This document shows, piece after piece, positions 1-8,016 of a stretch of 62,542 bases of DNA (positions are counted from its first letter, which is position 1; the number at the start of each line of letters is the position of its first letter). Location: NCBI GenBank assembly GCA_004297335.1, contig SCUD01000183.1:1-62542 (forward strand), read 5' to 3'. The stretch is from Gammaproteobacteria bacterium (GTDB taxonomy: Bacteria > Pseudomonadota > Gammaproteobacteria > Steroidobacterales > Steroidobacteraceae). The notes below the pieces were generated by a model. That model saw nothing but the letters and a program-made list of their open reading frames with translations, searched no databases and was not told the origin of the DNA. The position numbers and the translations under genes were made by a program.

Positions 1-2682
1 CTCTGCGCCACCGACCTGCTCAAGGCCTTCGGCTCCTGCCGGCTGTGCCTGGTCGAGATCGAGGGCCAGCGCGGCCGCCCGGCCTCGTGCACGACCGCGG
101 TCGCCGAGGGCATGCAGGTGCGCACGCAGAGCGCGGAACTGACCCGCCTGCGCCGCGAGCTCGTCGAGCTGTATGTCTCGGAGCACCCACTCGACTGCGA
201 GGGCTGCCCCGCCGACGGCCACTGCGAGCTGCAGGACGCCGCGCGCGAGCTCAACGTGACCGGCTCGCGCTACGCCGCGACCGCGCACCACCGCGCGCCG
301 GCGCCCCGTGACCAGAGCAATCCGTATTTCCATTTCGATCCGGCGCTGTGCATCGTCTGCTCGCGCTGCGTGCGCGCCTGCGGCGAGATCCAGGGCACCT
401 TCGCACTGACCATCGCCGGCCGCGGACTGGCCTCGCGACTGGTCGCGAGCCAGGACCAGCCGCTGCTGGAGTCGGAGTGCGTCTCCTGCGGTGCCTGTGT
501 CGAGAGTTGCCCGACCGCGGCGCTCACCGAGAAATCGCTGGCACAGCGAGGCCAGCCGGATCGCGCGGTGACCACGACCTGCGGCTACTGCGGCGTCGGC
601 TGCTCACTCGTGGCCGAAGTGCGCGGCAGCGAGATCGTGCGCATGGTGCCAGACCGCGGCGGGCAGGCCAATCACGGGCATGCCTGCATCAAGGGCCGCT
701 TCGCCTGGGGCTATGCGACGCATCCGGATCGCGTCCGCCGGCCGATGATCCGCGCGCGCATCACCGATCCGTGGCGCGAGGTGAGCTGGGACGAGGCCAT
801 CGCCCATGCCGCCAGCGAGTTCCGCCGGATCCAGGCCGCGCACGGACGTGGTGCGGTCGGCGGCATCAGCTCCTCGCGCTGCACCAACGAGGAGACCTTC
901 CTCGTGCAGAAGCTGGTCCGCGCCGGGTTTGGCAACAACAACGTCGACACCTGTGCGCGGGTCTGCCACGCGCCGACCGGCTACGGCCTCGGCCAGACGC
1001 TCGGTGGTTCGGCCGGCACGCAGACTTTCGATTCGGTCGAGCATGCCGACGTGGTCCTCGTGATCGGCGCCAACCCCAGCGAGGCCCATCCGGTGTTCGC
1101 CTCCCGGCTGAAGCGCCGGCTGCGGCAGGGCGCACAACTCATCGTCGCCGATCCGCGCACCACCGAGTTGCTGCAGGCCCCGCATGTCGGGCCGTCCATC
1201 CACCTGCAGCTGCGCCCGGGCACGAACGTCGCACTGCTGACCGCGCTCGCGCATGTGATCGTGACGGAAGGGCTCACCCGCGAGGATTTCATCGCCGAGC
1301 GCTGCGAGACGGAGTCCTGGCAGCGCTGGAAGTCCTTCGTCGCCGGGGCCGGGCACGCACCGGAGGCGACAGCGCAGATCACGGGCGTTCCGGCGCCACT
1401 GGTGCGCGCCGCGGCCAGGCTCTACGCGGGCGCCGGCAATGCGGCGATCTACTATGGCCTCGGCGTCACCGAACACAGCCAGGGTTCGACCGCGGTCATG
1501 GCGATCGCGAATCTGGCGATGGCGACCGGCAACCTCGGGCGCGAGGGCGTCGGCGTCAATCCGCTGCGCGGCCAGAACAACGTGCAGGGTTCCTGCGACA
1601 TGGGCTCGTTCCCGCACGAGTTCAGCGGCTACCGGCATGTCTCCGATCCCGCGGTGCGGGCGAGCTTCGAGCGCGAGTGGCGGGTAACGCTCGACCCGGA
1701 GCCGGGCCTGCGCATTCCGAACATGTTCGAGGCCGCTCTCGACGGCAGCTTCCGCGGCCTGTACCTGCAGGGCGAGGACCTGGCGCAGTCGGATCCCGAT
1801 ACGCAGCACGTCGAGGCCGCGCTCGGTGCGCTGGAGTGCCTGGTCATGCAGGACCTGTTCCTGAACGAGACGGCGCGCTATGCACACGTGTTCCTGCCCG
1901 GCTCCTCGTTCCTCGAGAAGGACGGCACGTTCACCAACGCCGAGCGGCGCATCTCGCGCGTACGAAAGGTGCTGCCGCCACTGGCCGGCTACGCCGACTG
2001 GGAGATCACGCAGCGGCTCGCGAATGCACTCGGCCTGCCGATGAACTATGTGAGCCCGGCCGAAATAATGGATGAGATCGCCCGGCTGACGCCCACGTTC
2101 GCTGGCGTCAGCTATGCGAAGCTCGAGCGCCTCGGCAGCCTGCAGTGGCCCTGCAATGACGCAGCCCCGGAAGGCACGCGCACGATGCACGAGCGCAGCT
2201 TCCTGCGCGGCAAGGGCCGGTTCTTCGTGACCGCCTACGTGCCGACGCGGGAGGCCACGAGCCCGGAGTATCCGCTGTTGCTGACCACCGGTCGCGTGCT
2301 CGTCCAGTACAACGTCGGCACGCAGACGCGCCGCACTGACAATCAGCTGTGGTGCGACAGCGACGTGCTCGAGATGCATCCGCAGGACGCGGCCAGCCGC
2401 GGCATCGTGACCGGCGACCAGGTTGGCATCACCAGCCACGCCGGCGCCACCGTGCTGCGCGCCAGCGTCACCCCGCGGGTGCAGCCCGGCATCGTGTTCA
2501 CTTCGTTCCACTTTCCGGAATCCGGCGCCAATGTGCTGACCACCGGCAATTCGGACTGGGCCACGAACTGCCCGGAATACAAGGTCACCGCGGTGCAGGT
2601 CGCGAAGGTGGACGAACCATCGGCCTGGCAGCGGCGCCGCGAGCAGATGCTGGAACCGGCCGCGGACCATGATCAGGCCTGA
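1..2682 (+). CDS. fdsA: NAD-type formate dehydrogenase, alpha (molybdopterin) subunit, 5'-truncated by window edge
   Basis: The reading frame is open from base 1, so the true start lies to the left. Seen: the end of an N-terminal [2Fe-2S] domain (SCRLCLVEIEG), a NuoG-like His-Cys cluster site (H-x3-C-x2-C-x5-C in HPLDCEGCPADGHCELQD), two ferredoxin-type clusters (CIVCSRCVRAC, CVSCGACVESC), then the CGYCGVGC cluster and a bis-MGD molybdopterin domain. The active-site region reads DTCARVCHAPTGYG, so the Mo ligand is Cys rather than selenocysteine. This order matches the FdsA class of cytoplasmic formate dehydrogenases, which oxidise formate to CO2 and pass electrons to NAD+ through FdsB/FdsG. 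Those two genes would be expected just left of the window. The stop overlaps fdhD by 14 bases. Family assignment is firm; the NAD+ partner is inferred from family and context. Confidence 0.93.
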   Translation, partial: LCATDLLKAFGSCRLCLVEIEGQRGRPASCTTAVAEGMQVRTQSAELTRLRRELVELYVSEHPLDCEGCPADGHCELQDAARELNVTGSRYAATAHHRAPAPRDQSNPYFHFDPALCIVCSRCVRACGEIQGTFALTIAGRGLASRLVASQDQPLLESECVSCGACVESCPTAALTEKSLAQRGQPDRAVTTTCGYCGVGCSLVAEVRGSEIVRMVPDRGGQANHGHACIKGRFAWGYATHPDRVRRPMIRARITDPWREVSWDEAIAHAASEFRRIQAAHGRGAVGGISSSRCTNEETFLVQKLVRAGFGNNNVDTCARVCHAPTGYGLGQTLGGSAGTQTFDSVEHADVVLVIGANPSEAHPVFASRLKRRLRQGAQLIVADPRTTELLQAPHVGPSIHLQLRPGTNVALLTALAHVIVTEGLTREDFIAERCETESWQRWKSFVAGAGHAPEATAQITGVPAPLVRAAARLYAGAGNAAIYYGLGVTEHSQGSTAVMAIANLAMATGNLGREGVGVNPLRGQNNVQGSCDMGSFPHEFSGYRHVSDPAVRASFEREWRVTLDPEPGLRIPNMFEAALDGSFRGLYLQGEDLAQSDPDTQHVEAALGALECLVMQDLFLNETARYAHVFLPGSSFLEKDGTFTNAERRISRVRKVLPPLAGYADWEITQRLANALGLPMNYVSPAEIMDEIARLTPTFAGVSYAKLERLGSLQWPCNDAAPEGTRTMHERSFLRGKGRFFVTAYVPTREATSPEYPLLLTTGRVLVQYNVGTQTRRTDNQLWCDSDVLEMHPQDAASRGIVTGDQVGITSHAGATVLRASVTPRVQPGIVFTSFHFPESGANVLTTGNSDWATNCPEYKVTAVQVAKVDEPSAWQRRREQMLEPAADHDQA

Positions 2683-3508
2683 CCCAGCCCTCGAAGGCGC
2701 GCCGGGCCCGGAACCGGCGCTGTGCACCAGCGTCGAGGTCCGGCGCTGGCGTGACGGGCACATGGAGGCGGCCAGCGACCTCGTGGCCGAGGAAATGCCG
2801 GTGGCCCTGCGCTATCAGGGCACGCCCTACGTCGTGATGCTGGCGACGCCAGCTGAGCTCGAGGACCTGGCAGTCGGCTTTACGCTGAGCGAGGCGCTGG
2901 TCACCGCGCCTGGTGAGATCCGCCAGGTCCAACTGCACGCGGAGGCCGGCGCGCTCGCCGTTGACATCGACATCGCGCCCCCGCGCTTCGCCGAACTGCT
3001 GCGGCGCCAACGCAACCTCAGCGCACGCACAGGCTGCGGCCTGTGCGGCGCCGAGACCGTCGAAGGCGCGATCCGCAGGCCGGCCCGGATCGAGTCGTCA
3101 CTGTCGGTCCCGGCACCGGCGCTGCACGCGGCGTTGCAGGAACTCGCCAGCCGGCAGCCACTGAACGAGCGTACCGGCAGCGTGCACGCTGCGGCCTGGG
3201 CGCTGCCGGAGCGCGGCATCCAGCTCGTGCGCGAGGACGTCGGCCGGCACAATGCGCTCGACAAGCTGATCGGCGCGCTCACCCGCGCGGACCTCGACAT
3301 CGGGAGCGGCTACGTGCTGATCACCAGCCGCGCGAGCTACGAAATGGTGCAGAAGGCGGCGACCGTCGGCGTGCCGCTGCTGGCCGCGGTCTCGGCACCG
3401 ACCGGTCTCGCGATCCGCCTCGCCGAGACCTCTGGCATGACGCTGGCGGGCTTCGCGCGCCCCGGCCAGCATGTAATCTACGCGCACCCGGAACGGCTGC
3501 CGGGTTGA
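2669..3508 (+). CDS. fdhD: Formate dehydrogenase accessory sulfurtransferase FdhD
   Basis: A 279-residue protein of the FdhD/NarQ family. Known role: it receives sulfur from a cysteine desulfurase and transfers it to the Mo-bisMGD cofactor, making formate dehydrogenase active. Seen: the CGLC motif at residues 123-126 in the expected TGCGLCGAE context, and the later VREDVGRHNALDKLIG and SRASYEMVQKA stretches typical of the family. The ATG lies inside the end of the alpha-subunit gene (14-base overlap), so the two are translationally coupled. It serves the neighbouring enzyme. Confidence 0.95.
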   Translation: MIRPDPALEGAPGPEPALCTSVEVRRWRDGHMEAASDLVAEEMPVALRYQGTPYVVMLATPAELEDLAVGFTLSEALVTAPGEIRQVQLHAEAGALAVDIDIAPPRFAELLRRQRNLSARTGCGLCGAETVEGAIRRPARIESSLSVPAPALHAALQELASRQPLNERTGSVHAAAWALPERGIQLVREDVGRHNALDKLIGALTRADLDIGSGYVLITSRASYEMVQKAATVGVPLLAAVSAPTGLAIRLAETSGMTLAGFARPGQHVIYAHPERLPG

Positions 3509-3521
3509 AGGAGCGCTTCCC

Positions 3522-3740
3522 GTGCAGGTTCCGTATCTCGTCGACATGGCCAACGACATCGGCGCCTTCTTCGCCTCGGAGCCGGACATGGAGACGGCAG
3601 CACGCGGAGTCGCGGCGCATCTGCGCCGCAGCTGGGAGCCGCGCATGCGCCGGGAGATCGTTGAGCATTACGCCGCCGGCGGGGCGGGACTGCGGGAGCC
3701 GGCGCGCGCCGGCGTCGCGCTGCTGGCGCAGAACAGCTGA
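3522..3740 (+). CDS. fdsD: Formate dehydrogenase delta subunit FdsD
   Basis: A 72-residue protein beginning at an ATG 13 bases after fdhD. It matches the small FdsD family: YLVDMANDIGAFF near the N terminus, then a helical stretch with HLRRSWEPRMRREI. FdsD is a small subunit or assembly factor of soluble NAD-dependent formate dehydrogenases. The order alpha - fdhD - fdsD is the usual operon order. No membrane segment or signal peptide is seen. Confidence 0.9.
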   Translation: MQVPYLVDMANDIGAFFASEPDMETAARGVAAHLRRSWEPRMRREIVEHYAAGGAGLREPARAGVALLAQNS

Positions 3741-3757
3741 ACCCAGGAGAGCACTCG

Positions 3758-4696
3758 ATGCCCGTCCATCCCCAGGCGCAGGCCTTCCTCGACCAGGCCG
3801 CCGGCGCACCGCCGATGCACCAGATGCCTGTGCCCGCCGGACGCGCGGCTTTCGATGCCATGGCCGCACTCGGCGGGCCGCCGGAGCCAGTGGCCGCGAT
3901 CGAGGACCGGACGATCCCGGGGCCGGCTGGTCCGCTGCCGATCCGCATCTACCGACCCGCGACCGACGCGCGGCTGCCGGTCGCGCTGTGGTTCCACGCG
4001 GGCGGCTTCACGGTCGGCAGTCTTGCCAGCCACGACCCACTGTGCCGCACCGTTGCTAACCGTTCCGGCTGTGCCGTCATCGCGGTGGACTACCGGCTCG
4101 CTCCGGAGCATCCGTTCCCAGCGGCGCTCGACGACGCCTGGGCGGCGCTGCAATGGGTCGCAGCCCACGGCGCGGAACTGGGAGTCGACAGCACCCGCCT
4201 CGCCGTCTGCGGCGACAGCGTCGGCGGCGGGCTCGCGGCGATCACGAGCCTGCTGGCCCGCGATGCCCGCGGCCCGGCGCTGCGACTGCAGGTGATGGTG
4301 TACCCCGACGTGGACTGGCGCTTCACGTCGCCGTCCTGGACCACGATGAGCCGCGACTACTTCGTCACTCGCGAAGTGGCCGAATGGCTGCGCGGCAATT
4401 ACCTGCCAGACCCGGCACAGTGGACGGACTGGCGCGCCTCACCGCTGCTGGCGCCCTCCCATGCCGGCCTGCCACCGGCGCTGGTGATCTGCCCGGAGTT
4501 CACGCCGATCCGCAGCGACGTGGAGGCCTACGTCGGGAAACTGCGGACCTCCGGCGTGCCCGTGGACTACTGGCTCGCGGCGGGCATGGTGATGGGTTTC
4601 GTGAGCATGGCCGGCGTCATCGACGCGGGCCGTGAGGCGCTGGACCGGATCGGGGCGGCGCTGGGTGCCGCGCTGGCAAGGTCAACCCCTCACTAA
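3758..4696 (+). CDS. HSL-type alpha/beta hydrolase with degenerate catalytic triad
   Basis: A 312-residue protein of the hormone-sensitive-lipase (alpha/beta hydrolase fold 3) family. Seen: the oxyanion motif HAGGF at residues 80-84, DYRLAPEHPFPAAL at 111-123 and the nucleophile elbow GDSVG with Ser154. The other two triad positions are altered. The usual EFDPL acid motif reads EFTPI (Thr249 in place of Asp) and the usual HGF motif reads MGF (Met279 in place of His). It may therefore be inactive as an ordinary esterase or have another function. It begins 17 bases after fdsD behind an AGGAGAG ribosome site, so it may be cotranscribed with the formate dehydrogenase genes. A fragment of a paralogue with the same MVMGF change lies at 22031-22117. 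Confidence 0.85.
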   Translation: MPVHPQAQAFLDQAAGAPPMHQMPVPAGRAAFDAMAALGGPPEPVAAIEDRTIPGPAGPLPIRIYRPATDARLPVALWFHAGGFTVGSLASHDPLCRTVANRSGCAVIAVDYRLAPEHPFPAALDDAWAALQWVAAHGAELGVDSTRLAVCGDSVGGGLAAITSLLARDARGPALRLQVMVYPDVDWRFTSPSWTTMSRDYFVTREVAEWLRGNYLPDPAQWTDWRASPLLAPSHAGLPPALVICPEFTPIRSDVEAYVGKLRTSGVPVDYWLAAGMVMGFVSMAGVIDAGREALDRIGAALGAALARSTPH

Positions 4697-4728
4697 GCCG
4701 GGTTCCGGCCGCCTGCTCGATGAGCTTG

Positions 4729-4757
4729 TTGCAATTTTGAAGCAGCGAGATTATATA
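4729..4757 (+). promoter_or_regulatory. Putative sigma70 promoter of the AraC regulator
   Basis: TTGCAA (4729-4734) and TATATA (4752-4757) are separated by 17 bases in a locally AT-rich patch, 20 bases before the regulator ATG. Spacing and sequence fit a housekeeping promoter. None of the half-sites seen at the other three promoters is present here, so autoregulation through that element is not indicated. Confidence 0.55.
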
Positions 4758-4776
4758 AGCGATCAACAATAGGCGA

Positions 4777-5736
4777 ATGCAACTGTTACAGGGGGCGGCG
4801 ATTCTCGCCAGTAAGGAAAGCCCGGCGCAGAGTGTGCACCACGCGAGGTCTCTGGCGCAGTGGAATACGCTGGTTGACGCCGCATTTCATGACCTTTCCG
4901 TCGTGTCGGTGAACGAACGCTTTTCCGGGTATCTGGGCCTCTGCAACATCAGCAGCCTGGAATTGTTCCGGATCCGTGCGCAGCCCTCCCAGGTGCGGAA
5001 GACGATCCGGGCAGAGAATGCGTGCGCCTCGGGGACCATGCTGGTGCACATTCAGTCCAGGGGCACCAGCGTCAATGCCCAGGGCGATCGCGTCGGGCGC
5101 CTGCGCTGCGGCGAGGCCGTGCTCTGCGATCCCGATCGGGATTATTCGGTCGAATTCGAATCAACCTACGAGATGTTCGTCCTGAAGGTTCCGACCGCGC
5201 TGATCGCAACTCGCCACCCGGGCCTGGACTTGGCGGATGTAATGATTCGGCGACTCGACGTCCATCGTTCCGGACTCCTGCTGGCCTTCCTGGCGGCGGC
5301 CTGGGGCCAGGCGGATTGTCTGCAGCGCGATTCTGACTGGTGCGAATGCGTGGTCCAGACGTCCCTCGACCTGCTCATGCGCGCCATCCGGTGGTCAGAC
5401 CAGGTCGAAATGACGGTTTCGCCTCGGGAATTCCCCAGGACGGTGCTGGGCTACATCCGGCGAAACCTCACGGATCCCTCGCTGCGCACGTCTGGCGTCG
5501 CGCAAGCCCTTGGTGTCAGCAGTCGAACGGTACAGTCCGTATTCGAGCGGATGTCGACGACTACCAGCGCATTCATTCTGTCCGAGCGGCTGCGGCTGGC
5601 GGCGGAGCACCTGCGGGTCTCCCATGCATCGATCACGCAGGTCGCACTCGACTGCGGCTTCAATGATCCCGCCTATTTCTCCCGCTGCTTTCACAAGCAC
5701 TACGGGCAGACTCCGCGCGAGTATTCGCGGCGCTGA
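4777..5736 (+). CDS. AraC-family transcriptional regulator
   Basis: A 319-residue regulator. Roughly residues 30-205 form an AraC-binding-like sensory domain. Residues about 220-319 are the double helix-turn-helix DNA-binding domain, recognisable from SGVAQALGVSSRTVQSVFER and the terminal ALDCGFNDPAYFSRCFHKHYGQTPREY. Its own promoter is seen at 4729-4757. Just downstream, and again twice in the 16.3-16.5 kb region, lie identical paired direct half-sites with the spacing typical for AraC-type activators. It is therefore the likely activator of the downstream catabolic genes, the TonB receptor and the carboxylase operon. The inducer is unknown; the setting suggests an alkylphenol-like or aryl ketone compound. 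Confidence 0.92.
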   Translation: MQLLQGAAILASKESPAQSVHHARSLAQWNTLVDAAFHDLSVVSVNERFSGYLGLCNISSLELFRIRAQPSQVRKTIRAENACASGTMLVHIQSRGTSVNAQGDRVGRLRCGEAVLCDPDRDYSVEFESTYEMFVLKVPTALIATRHPGLDLADVMIRRLDVHRSGLLLAFLAAAWGQADCLQRDSDWCECVVQTSLDLLMRAIRWSDQVEMTVSPREFPRTVLGYIRRNLTDPSLRTSGVAQALGVSSRTVQSVFERMSTTTSAFILSERLRLAAEHLRVSHASITQVALDCGFNDPAYFSRCFHKHYGQTPREYSRR

Positions 5737-5766
5737 AACTGTACCGGATACGGCATCCGCTGCCCA

Positions 5767-5830
5767 CTTCCGAATTGTCCAATTGGGCTTCCGACGCATC
5801 AAAGTATGCGTCGACGTAACACGCTAGCAT
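5767..5830 (+). promoter_or_regulatory. AraC-type operator and promoter, copy 1 (creatinase-fold / flavocytochrome operon)
   Basis: Two direct 16-bp half-sites, CTTCCGAATTGTCCAA (5767-5782) and CTTCCGACGCATCAAA (5788-5803), lie 21 bp apart. A -10-like TAGCAT follows at 5825-5830 after exactly 21 bases. The downstream half-site abuts the expected -35 position, as in class II AraC activation. The predicted transcription start near 5837 favours the ATG at 5883 for the next gene. Copies with the same layout are at 16338-16401 (minus) and 16474-16537 (plus). Confidence 0.8.
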
Positions 5831-5882
5831 CATGGCGCCGAGGCCTGCTTTCTGCAGTGCACCGCTTGGACAGGGGAGTGAA

Positions 5883-7337
5883 ATGACAATGCGCGAGATC
5901 GCAAGGCTGGACACTGATGGGATGCCTGGCAATACCGGCATGCGGCGGCGGGATTTCCTGCGGGGTGCTGGTGGCGGCGCCGTTGCCGCCGCGACCGGAC
6001 TGCTGGCGCCCCGGCAAGCCACAGCAGGAACCGGGGATTCGAGTTCGTCCGGATTGGATCGCAGCCTCCTCGCCACTTACCCGCAGGTTACCCGCAGGAC
6101 ACAGGAGTGGCGGTGGGGCCGGGTGCGGAAACTGATGGAGGCCAACAATCTACAGGTCCTGCTGGTCATCCCGGGCGGACCATTTGACGATCCCTCAAGC
6201 TACATGACCAATGCCGGCAAAGGCATCGTGTTCTTCCCGCTTGCGGGCGATCCTGTCGTCTTCGTGCCCATGAACAGCGGCGCGATGGCGGTCGATCCCC
6301 TGATGAAGAACGAGGCTGCTGGAATCGAATCCTGGATCAGGGACTGGCGCTTCAACCAGGGCAGCCCGGACGAAATCGTGTCACTGCTGCAGGAGCGGAA
6401 TCTGGCCTCCGCCCGCATCGGCACCGTCGGCGTCGAGAAGACGGGACACATGGCGCGCCGGACCGGCAACTGGCGGCCGGGCGGTCTCGGCAATTTCATC
6501 AGGGCGAAGCTTCCGGGCACGACTCTGGTCGAGTTGTGGGATCCGTTCATGGCACTGTGGCTGGTCAAGAATGACGAAGAGCTGGCCATGTTCCGCAAGG
6601 CCGGCGCCGCGATGGAAGTTGCCGCCGAGCTGTACAGTGAGGCCTGCCGCCCTGGCAACACACTTGCCGACGTCATGATTGCGACAACGTCGGAACTGAT
6701 CCGCCACGGTGTCAACGTCGCCTTCCCGACCATCGGTTGCGGGCCGAATGGCGGCGCGCGCTGGGGCGGTGGGATCACCTGGCTTGATTACGGCTTGCCA
6801 CCACCGGTCATCCGGCGCGGCGATCTCGTCGGCTCGGAGATTTTCAGTTATGTCGGGCAACTGCATGCGCAGGGACAGGTCTCGGTCTCGGTCGGCAAGC
6901 CCTCGCCGAAGGTACGGGAACTTGCCGATATCGCGCGCGAAGCCTATGAAATTTCGGTCAGGGCGGCGCGCGCTGGAATTACGTTCAGGGAGCTGGCTGA
7001 AGCTGCGGCGGCGCCCCATCGCCGCACCGGCGCGTGGCATCTCACTCCCCGGATCCACACGCTGAACCCGCTGGAGGGTGTGGACGCGATCACCGAAGGA
7101 ATGTTCGGCCCGCGTGGATTTCCCGGCGTGAAGGAGCGCTTCGGCAGCGTGAAGGTACCGGAATTGCCGATGGACGGCGGTGACCTCGTGCTGGCCGAGA
7201 ACATGACGATCCAGTTCGAGAACAACGCCGCGTTCGAGGACACCTACGTCGTTCTCGGTGGCAACCTGATCGTGACCAGGGACGGTTGCGAGGCGCTCAA
7301 TGACATCTCATGCCGCCTGATCGTGATGGGTGGCTAG
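5883..7337 (+). CDS. Tat-exported M24/creatinase-fold (pita-bread) protein
   Basis: A 484-residue protein. The ATG at 5883 is chosen because it follows AGGGGAGTGA; an in-frame ATG at 5832 would sit at or before the predicted transcript start. A twin-arginine signal (RRRDFLRGAGGG, from residue 21) ends near the Ala-rich ATA. An N-terminal creatinase-like domain is followed by a C-terminal M24 metallopeptidase-like domain from about residue 225. The canonical five metal ligands are not evident: the segment expected as DxG reads GDLVGSE, and the last ligand region reads ENMTIQFENN. This may be a metal-free hydrolase like creatinase, or have altered metal binding. It heads the operon behind the AraC-type operator, so a periplasmic role in the same catabolic pathway is inferred. 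Confidence 0.8.
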   Translation: MTMREIARLDTDGMPGNTGMRRRDFLRGAGGGAVAAATGLLAPRQATAGTGDSSSSGLDRSLLATYPQVTRRTQEWRWGRVRKLMEANNLQVLLVIPGGPFDDPSSYMTNAGKGIVFFPLAGDPVVFVPMNSGAMAVDPLMKNEAAGIESWIRDWRFNQGSPDEIVSLLQERNLASARIGTVGVEKTGHMARRTGNWRPGGLGNFIRAKLPGTTLVELWDPFMALWLVKNDEELAMFRKAGAAMEVAAELYSEACRPGNTLADVMIATTSELIRHGVNVAFPTIGCGPNGGARWGGGITWLDYGLPPPVIRRGDLVGSEIFSYVGQLHAQGQVSVSVGKPSPKVRELADIAREAYEISVRAARAGITFRELAEAAAAPHRRTGAWHLTPRIHTLNPLEGVDAITEGMFGPRGFPGVKERFGSVKVPELPMDGGDLVLAENMTIQFENNAAFEDTYVVLGGNLIVTRDGCEALNDISCRLIVMGG

Positions 7338-7370
7338 CGGACGGAGTCCCGTTCCAGCAGAGGTGAGACG

Positions 7371-8006
7371 ATGGATCCCGTGATGACCAGTCGCAGGCAA
7401 TTCCTCGGAGCGGCAACGTCAGCGCTGGCCCTCGTGCCGGTGGCAGGGCCGGCATTCGCCCATGCGTCAGGCGCAGCGGGATCTAGGCCCTCCTTCTATA
7501 AGGTAGTCTATGATGAGCGGCTCACCGATTGCCTCGCCTTTGCTGCCGAAGCAGCCGCGCTCGGGGCGGCGACCCATGGCATCCGCGGCGATGTCACCAG
7601 CCTCTGGTATGACGATCTCTACTACCGCTGGCGGGAGGATAACCCGGCCGCCATCGCCGGACTGACGCTCGAGCCGGCAGCGTTCTGCCTCAAGGTGTTT
7701 GCACGGGACGCCGGCCTGCATCAGCTCCTCCGGGGCGATCATGTCTGCACGGCTCACGGGCATTTCGACCACACGGTCTCGGCGCCAATGCCGATTGTCC
7801 GTCGAGTGGAATCGCTGTCGGCGTCCGGTGAGGGTTGGGGCGCCGGAGTTGCGCGCCTGCTGTCTGGCTTCGATGGGCGCATGGCCCCCCGGAGCCGGGC
7901 TTCCGCTCGCACCGGCGTGATGAGCCGCGGCGATACGGGGCTTCATCTGGTTTCATGGGTGATCGCCCCCGGCGAACGCCGTCTTCGTTCAGGCACTGTG
8001 GTTTGA
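7371..8006 (+). CDS. Tat-signal protein of unknown function
   Basis: A 211-residue protein with a twin-arginine leader (TSRRQFLGAATSALALVP, cleavage probably after AFA near residue 30) behind an AGAGGTGAGA ribosome site. No known domain is recognised in the mature part. Notable stretches are FYKVVYDERL after the leader, YDDLYYRWRED in the middle, and a CTAHGHFDH segment whose His residues could bind a metal. The C-terminal third (SRASARTGVMSRGDTG) is low in hydrophobics. It lies between the creatinase-fold gene and the first flavoprotein in the same operon, so it is probably a periplasmic helper of the flavocytochromes or a substrate-handling protein. That role is inference from position only. 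Confidence 0.65.
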   Translation: MDPVMTSRRQFLGAATSALALVPVAGPAFAHASGAAGSRPSFYKVVYDERLTDCLAFAAEAAALGAATHGIRGDVTSLWYDDLYYRWREDNPAAIAGLTLEPAAFCLKVFARDAGLHQLLRGDHVCTAHGHFDHTVSAPMPIVRRVESLSASGEGWGAGVARLLSGFDGRMAPRSRASARTGVMSRGDTGLHLVSWVIAPGERRLRSGTVV

Positions 8007-8016
8007 GGATTTCCTG

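Noticed and set aside
604-2763. Long minus-strand open frame opposite the formate dehydrogenase alpha gene
   Set aside because: It mirrors a clearly conserved plus-strand gene; long antisense frames are expected in GC-rich DNA. No recognisable domain or ribosome site.
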